Of a stretch of DNA of 64,000 nucleotides, positions 62,115 to 64,000 are shown piece after piece (the first letter of the stretch is position 1; each line of letters starts with the position of its first letter). The position numbers and the translations under genes were made by a program. This stretch comes from Methylocystis sp. Sn-Cys. GTDB lineage: Bacteria > Pseudomonadota > Alphaproteobacteria > Rhizobiales > Beijerinckiaceae. The notes beneath the pieces were generated by a model. The model ran no database searches. It was not told where the DNA came from and saw nothing but the letters and a program-made list of their open reading frames with translations. Location of the stretch: contig NZ_JAERVJ010000006.1 of the NCBI RefSeq assembly GCF_016745395.1, forward strand, positions 202,764 through 266,763, given 5' to 3'.

Positions 62115-62136
62115 AAATTCAAATTAGGACACTACC
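62115..62136 (-). repeat. right terminal inverted repeat of the transposon
   Basis: Perfect 22-bp complement of the left end. Followed by TCGCAGAA (62137-62144), the second copy of the 8-bp target duplication. Confidence 0.95.
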
Positions 62137-62144
62137 TCGCAGAA

Positions 62145-62458
62145 TATAAGGGTGTGTCGTGAGATTTTTCGGCTTACCCTGGCCTTAGGGAGCGGCGCTT
62201 CATGAAGCGCTCGCAAGAGGAGCCCGAATAGACCTCGAACGTGGCCGCGAAGTTGGGGCGCTGTTAGGAAGACGATTTAAAAGGGCGGCATTCCGAGACA
62301 TTTCAGCCCGACGGTATCTGCGATATCCATCTCGTTGCCGTGACCTCGAAAGGACGGGTCCAAAGACGGTAGCCTGAGGCTGCGGTTGGCGGTCCGATAC
62401 TCCACCCTCGAAGCTGGCGTCGGAGTGACAACGCCATCAAAGAGCGGGAGGCGCTTTC
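62145..62458. other. stretch between transposon and scpB, no gene visible
   Basis: About 314 bp. Frames on both strands are short and match nothing I recognise. It is the sequence that adjoined the DUF2946 gene before the transposon inserted and may contain that gene's original promoter. Confidence 0.4.
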
Positions 62459-63238
62459 TCAAGCCCCCAAGTCGGATTCATCAAATTCTGGCGTCTCCGG
62501 CTCTCCGTCCTCTTCAGCCCCCCCATCCACCCCCAGCATGTCATCGAGCGCCGCGTCGACGTCGTCGCTCAGTTCAGAGCGCGTCAGCCCGCCCGCCTCC
62601 AGCGCCCCGAGATCGGGCAGATCGCGCAAGCTGTCGAGGGCGAAGATTTCGAGGAAGCGCTTGGTCGTCACCCAGGCGATCGGCGCGCCGGGCGCCGGGG
62701 CGCGCGGGCCGGCGTCGATGACGCCGCAGCTCTTCAGCCGGCCGATAACGTCGCGGCTGATCTCGCGCCCGGCAAAGCGGGAAAGGTCGGCCCTTGTGAC
62801 CGGCTGCAGATAGGCGATGGCCGAGAGCGCAATCATCTCGAGCTTGGTGAACTCCGGCGCCCCGACATGCTTGGCGCCCTCGAGGGCGCGCAACGCCGCA
62901 GCGTGGCGCGGCCGTGTGCGAAATTGCCAGCCGCCGGCGACGCGGACGATCTCGTAAGGGCGCGCGCGCAGTTCGGCGTCGATGTCGGCGAGAAGATCGT
63001 CGAGCCGGCAGGCGGCGCCGACGAGCTGCGCCAGCGTCTCGCGCGGGACGGGCGCCGGGGAGGCGAAGATCGCCGCCTCGACGCGCCCCATCCATTCCCG
63101 CCAGCGCAAAGCCTCGGGGAGTTCTGCGAGCTCCTGGTCGAGTTCCGTGGGCGGGCTGCGGCGGCGGCTCATGGGCGCCCGCCCGCCGGACGCGACGCGC
63201 GAAGCGCTCCGCACGAGCGCCGATTGGCGCGGGTCCAT
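62459..63238 (-). CDS. scpB: ScpB-like chromosome condensation protein (plasmid type)
   Basis: 259 residues at most (start 63238; 63172 is also plausible and removes 22 residues). Winged-helix ScpB fold: EAAIFASPAPVPRETLAQLV, ALRALEGAKHVGAPEFTKLE, MIALSAIAYLQPVTRADLSR, VIGRLKSCGVIDAGPR, GAPIAWVTTKRFLEIFALDS. ScpB bridges kleisin and SMC in condensin, but this copy pairs with DUF1403 rather than ScpA, the arrangement found on plasmids of Rhizobiales. The acidic C-terminal tail is species specific. 13 bp downstream of the DUF1403 stop. Confidence 0.85.
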   Translation of the reverse strand: MDPRQSALVRSASRVASGGRAPMSRRRSPPTELDQELAELPEALRWREWMGRVEAAIFASPAPVPRETLAQLVGAACRLDDLLADIDAELRARPYEIVRVAGGWQFRTRPRHAAALRALEGAKHVGAPEFTKLEMIALSAIAYLQPVTRADLSRFAGREISRDVIGRLKSCGVIDAGPRAPAPGAPIAWVTTKRFLEIFALDSLRDLPDLGALEAGGLTRSELSDDVDAALDDMLGVDGGAEEDGEPETPEFDESDLGA

Positions 63239-63251
63239 CGTGGTTTGCTCA

Positions 63252-64000
63252 TCACAGTCCGTAGATCCTGAAAGTTTCGCGCCCGGTCAGCTCGCGCGCG
63301 CCGCCCAGTTCAACGAGCCGGTCGAAGAGCCGCCGCGCGGCGCGATCGGACATGCCGGTCGCCCGGGCCGCGGCGGCGGGCGTGACGCCGTCATCGGCGA
63401 GCAGCAGCGCGACGACGCGGCCGGCGGGCTTGGCGCGCAGTTTTGGCAGGACGGCGAGGAGCGTCGCCGCGCGGCGCGCGAGATCGACGGCGGCCAGATG
63501 CGCATCCGCCGCGGCCAGCGCATAGGCGCGCAGCGCCGCGCTCGGCCATGCGGCTTCGCCCGGACGCAGGCGCCGTCCCGACGCATCGCGCCTCTCACCG
63601 ACCCGCAGAGCCAGCAAGGCGAGCGGGCGCTCCCAGCCGAGACGTTTTGCCAGCACCAGGTCGGCCGCCCAGAGCGCCAGGAGCTCGGCCGTCTCGCCGC
63701 GCGCGCCGTCCGCGCCTGCCTGGCGCGCGATCGCCTGCGCCGCGGCGATCGATCGCCCGAGCGGCTCGCCAGCGCCGGCGACATGGGCGCGAATGATCTC
63801 CGCATACCCTGCCATGTCGCCATTCAGTCCCAGCAATTCCCCGGCGCGCTCGACGTCGCCATGATCTCCCCCGAACCGCGGTGCCCCGAACAGGCGAAAC
63901 AGCGCGTGCAGACGGCCGGCGGGGCTAAGCGCCGCCTGCGGGGCCGCGAGCAGCAGCGCGTCGCGCAAAGCGGCGTCATCCTCGCGCAGACGCGCCGCCG
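63252..64000 (-). CDS. DUF1403 family protein, C-terminal part
   Basis: The frame is open through the right edge, so the N-terminus lies outside the window; about 249 codons are seen. The sequence (AARLREDDAALRDALLLAAP, LLALWAADLVLAKRLGWERP, LALLALRVGERRDASGRRLR, GEAAWPSAALRAYALAAADA, ending FDRLVELGGARELTGRETFR) matches the DUF1403 family, which is characteristic of plasmids in Rhizobiales and often sits beside a divergent ScpB. The C-terminal winged-helix-like part suggests DNA binding. Same operon as scpB. Confidence 0.8.
   Translation of the reverse strand, partial: AARLREDDAALRDALLLAAPQAALSPAGRLHALFRLFGAPRFGGDHGDVERAGELLGLNGDMAGYAEIIRAHVAGAGEPLGRSIAAAQAIARQAGADGARGETAELLALWAADLVLAKRLGWERPLALLALRVGERRDASGRRLRPGEAAWPSAALRAYALAAADAHLAAVDLARRAATLLAVLPKLRAKPAGRVVALLLADDGVTPAAAARATGMSDRAARRLFDRLVELGGARELTGRETFRIYGL

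Larger units (their letters stand above)
58855..62136. mobile_element. complete 3.28-kb IS1-like transposon with passenger genes
   Basis: Perfect 22-bp terminal inverted repeats (beginning GGTAGTGTCCTAATTTG) at 58855-58876 and 62115-62136 are flanked by the identical 8-bp sequence TCGCAGAA (58847-58854 and 62137-62144), a target-site duplication. Inside are an IS1-like DDE transposase, a divergent three-gene passenger operon (small HTH protein, AlbA/Schlafen-type ATPase, 99-residue protein) and a tRNA-Gly-like gene. Intact ends and duplication argue that it moved recently. Typical IS1 elements are about 0.7-1 kb, so it is a cargo-carrying form. The passenger part is visibly richer in A and T than the host. 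Confidence 0.92.

Noticed and set aside
1..64000. CRISPR arrays
   Set aside because: No regularly spaced short repeats and no cas genes were seen.

Overview
The window is GC-rich alphaproteobacterial DNA, most likely from a methylotroph of the Methylocystis/Methylosinus type. The best evidence is two adjacent formaldehyde-activating enzyme genes (fae, 37.6-38.8 kb), together with a PQQ-type sugar dehydrogenase homologue and several organosulfur-type ABC importers. A ScpB/DUF1403 pair at the right edge, a decayed ParB gene near 4.4 kb and many broken insertion-sequence pieces suggest a plasmid, chromid or other plastic replicon rather than a conserved chromosomal core. No rRNA genes and no CRISPR array are visible; the only tRNA-like gene lies inside a transposon.

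Layout. 0-1.6 kb: end of cydA, cydB and a DUF2474 small subunit (cytochrome bd oxidase). 1.9-3.3 kb: a MocR-type regulator. 3.3-5.1 kb: scrap zone with remnants of an IS630-type transposase, ParB and a metallophosphoesterase. 5.1-10 kb: an outer-membrane barrel gene, a DUF5666-like/DUF6502 pair and a glycosyltransferase gene; two near-identical promoter/operator sequences (6.1 and 8.23 kb) tie these units together. 10.7-22.2 kb: two paralogous LytS-type kinases, one with an intact LytTR response regulator and one whose regulator has decayed. Between 12 and 26 kb lie about sixteen small exported or membrane proteins of unknown function, including three tandem paralogues and the remains of a fourth. 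26.5-27.5 kb: remnants of an alpha/beta hydrolase and a spore-coat-U-type pilin. 27.8-29 kb: an outer-membrane transporter-like barrel. 29.2-34.6 kb: a TetR regulator divergent from a nitrate/sulfonate-type ABC importer operon that ends with OsmC and acyl-CoA-dehydrogenase-like genes.

34.6-43.6 kb mixes metabolic genes (sorbosone-dehydrogenase-like, two fae, a DUF885 peptidase, a DUF2778 protein) with pieces of a TonB receptor gene and of an IS6-family element, two of which share one internal deletion. 43.6-50.3 kb is a divergent pair of operons: an ABC importer whose binding protein has a NosL-like tail on one side, and on the other an AprA/fumarate-reductase-like flavoprotein, a minimal 8-Cys ferredoxin and a HEAT-repeat protein. 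This looks like an uptake-plus-redox system whose substrate I cannot name. 50.4-53.3 kb: acetyltransferase, amidase and GlcG/HbpS-like genes. 53.7-58.8 kb: an IS6 remnant, then a FecI-FecR-TonB receptor iron uptake operon with a DUF2946 gene upstream.

At 58,855-62,136 there is a complete 3.28-kb transposon with perfect 22-bp terminal inverted repeats and an 8-bp target duplication. It carries an IS1-like transposase, a divergent operon of three passengers (small HTH protein, AlbA/Schlafen-type ATPase, small unknown protein) and a tRNA-Gly(GCC)-like gene. This is the most unusual structure in the window. The right end (62.4-64 kb) holds scpB and a partial DUF1403 gene.
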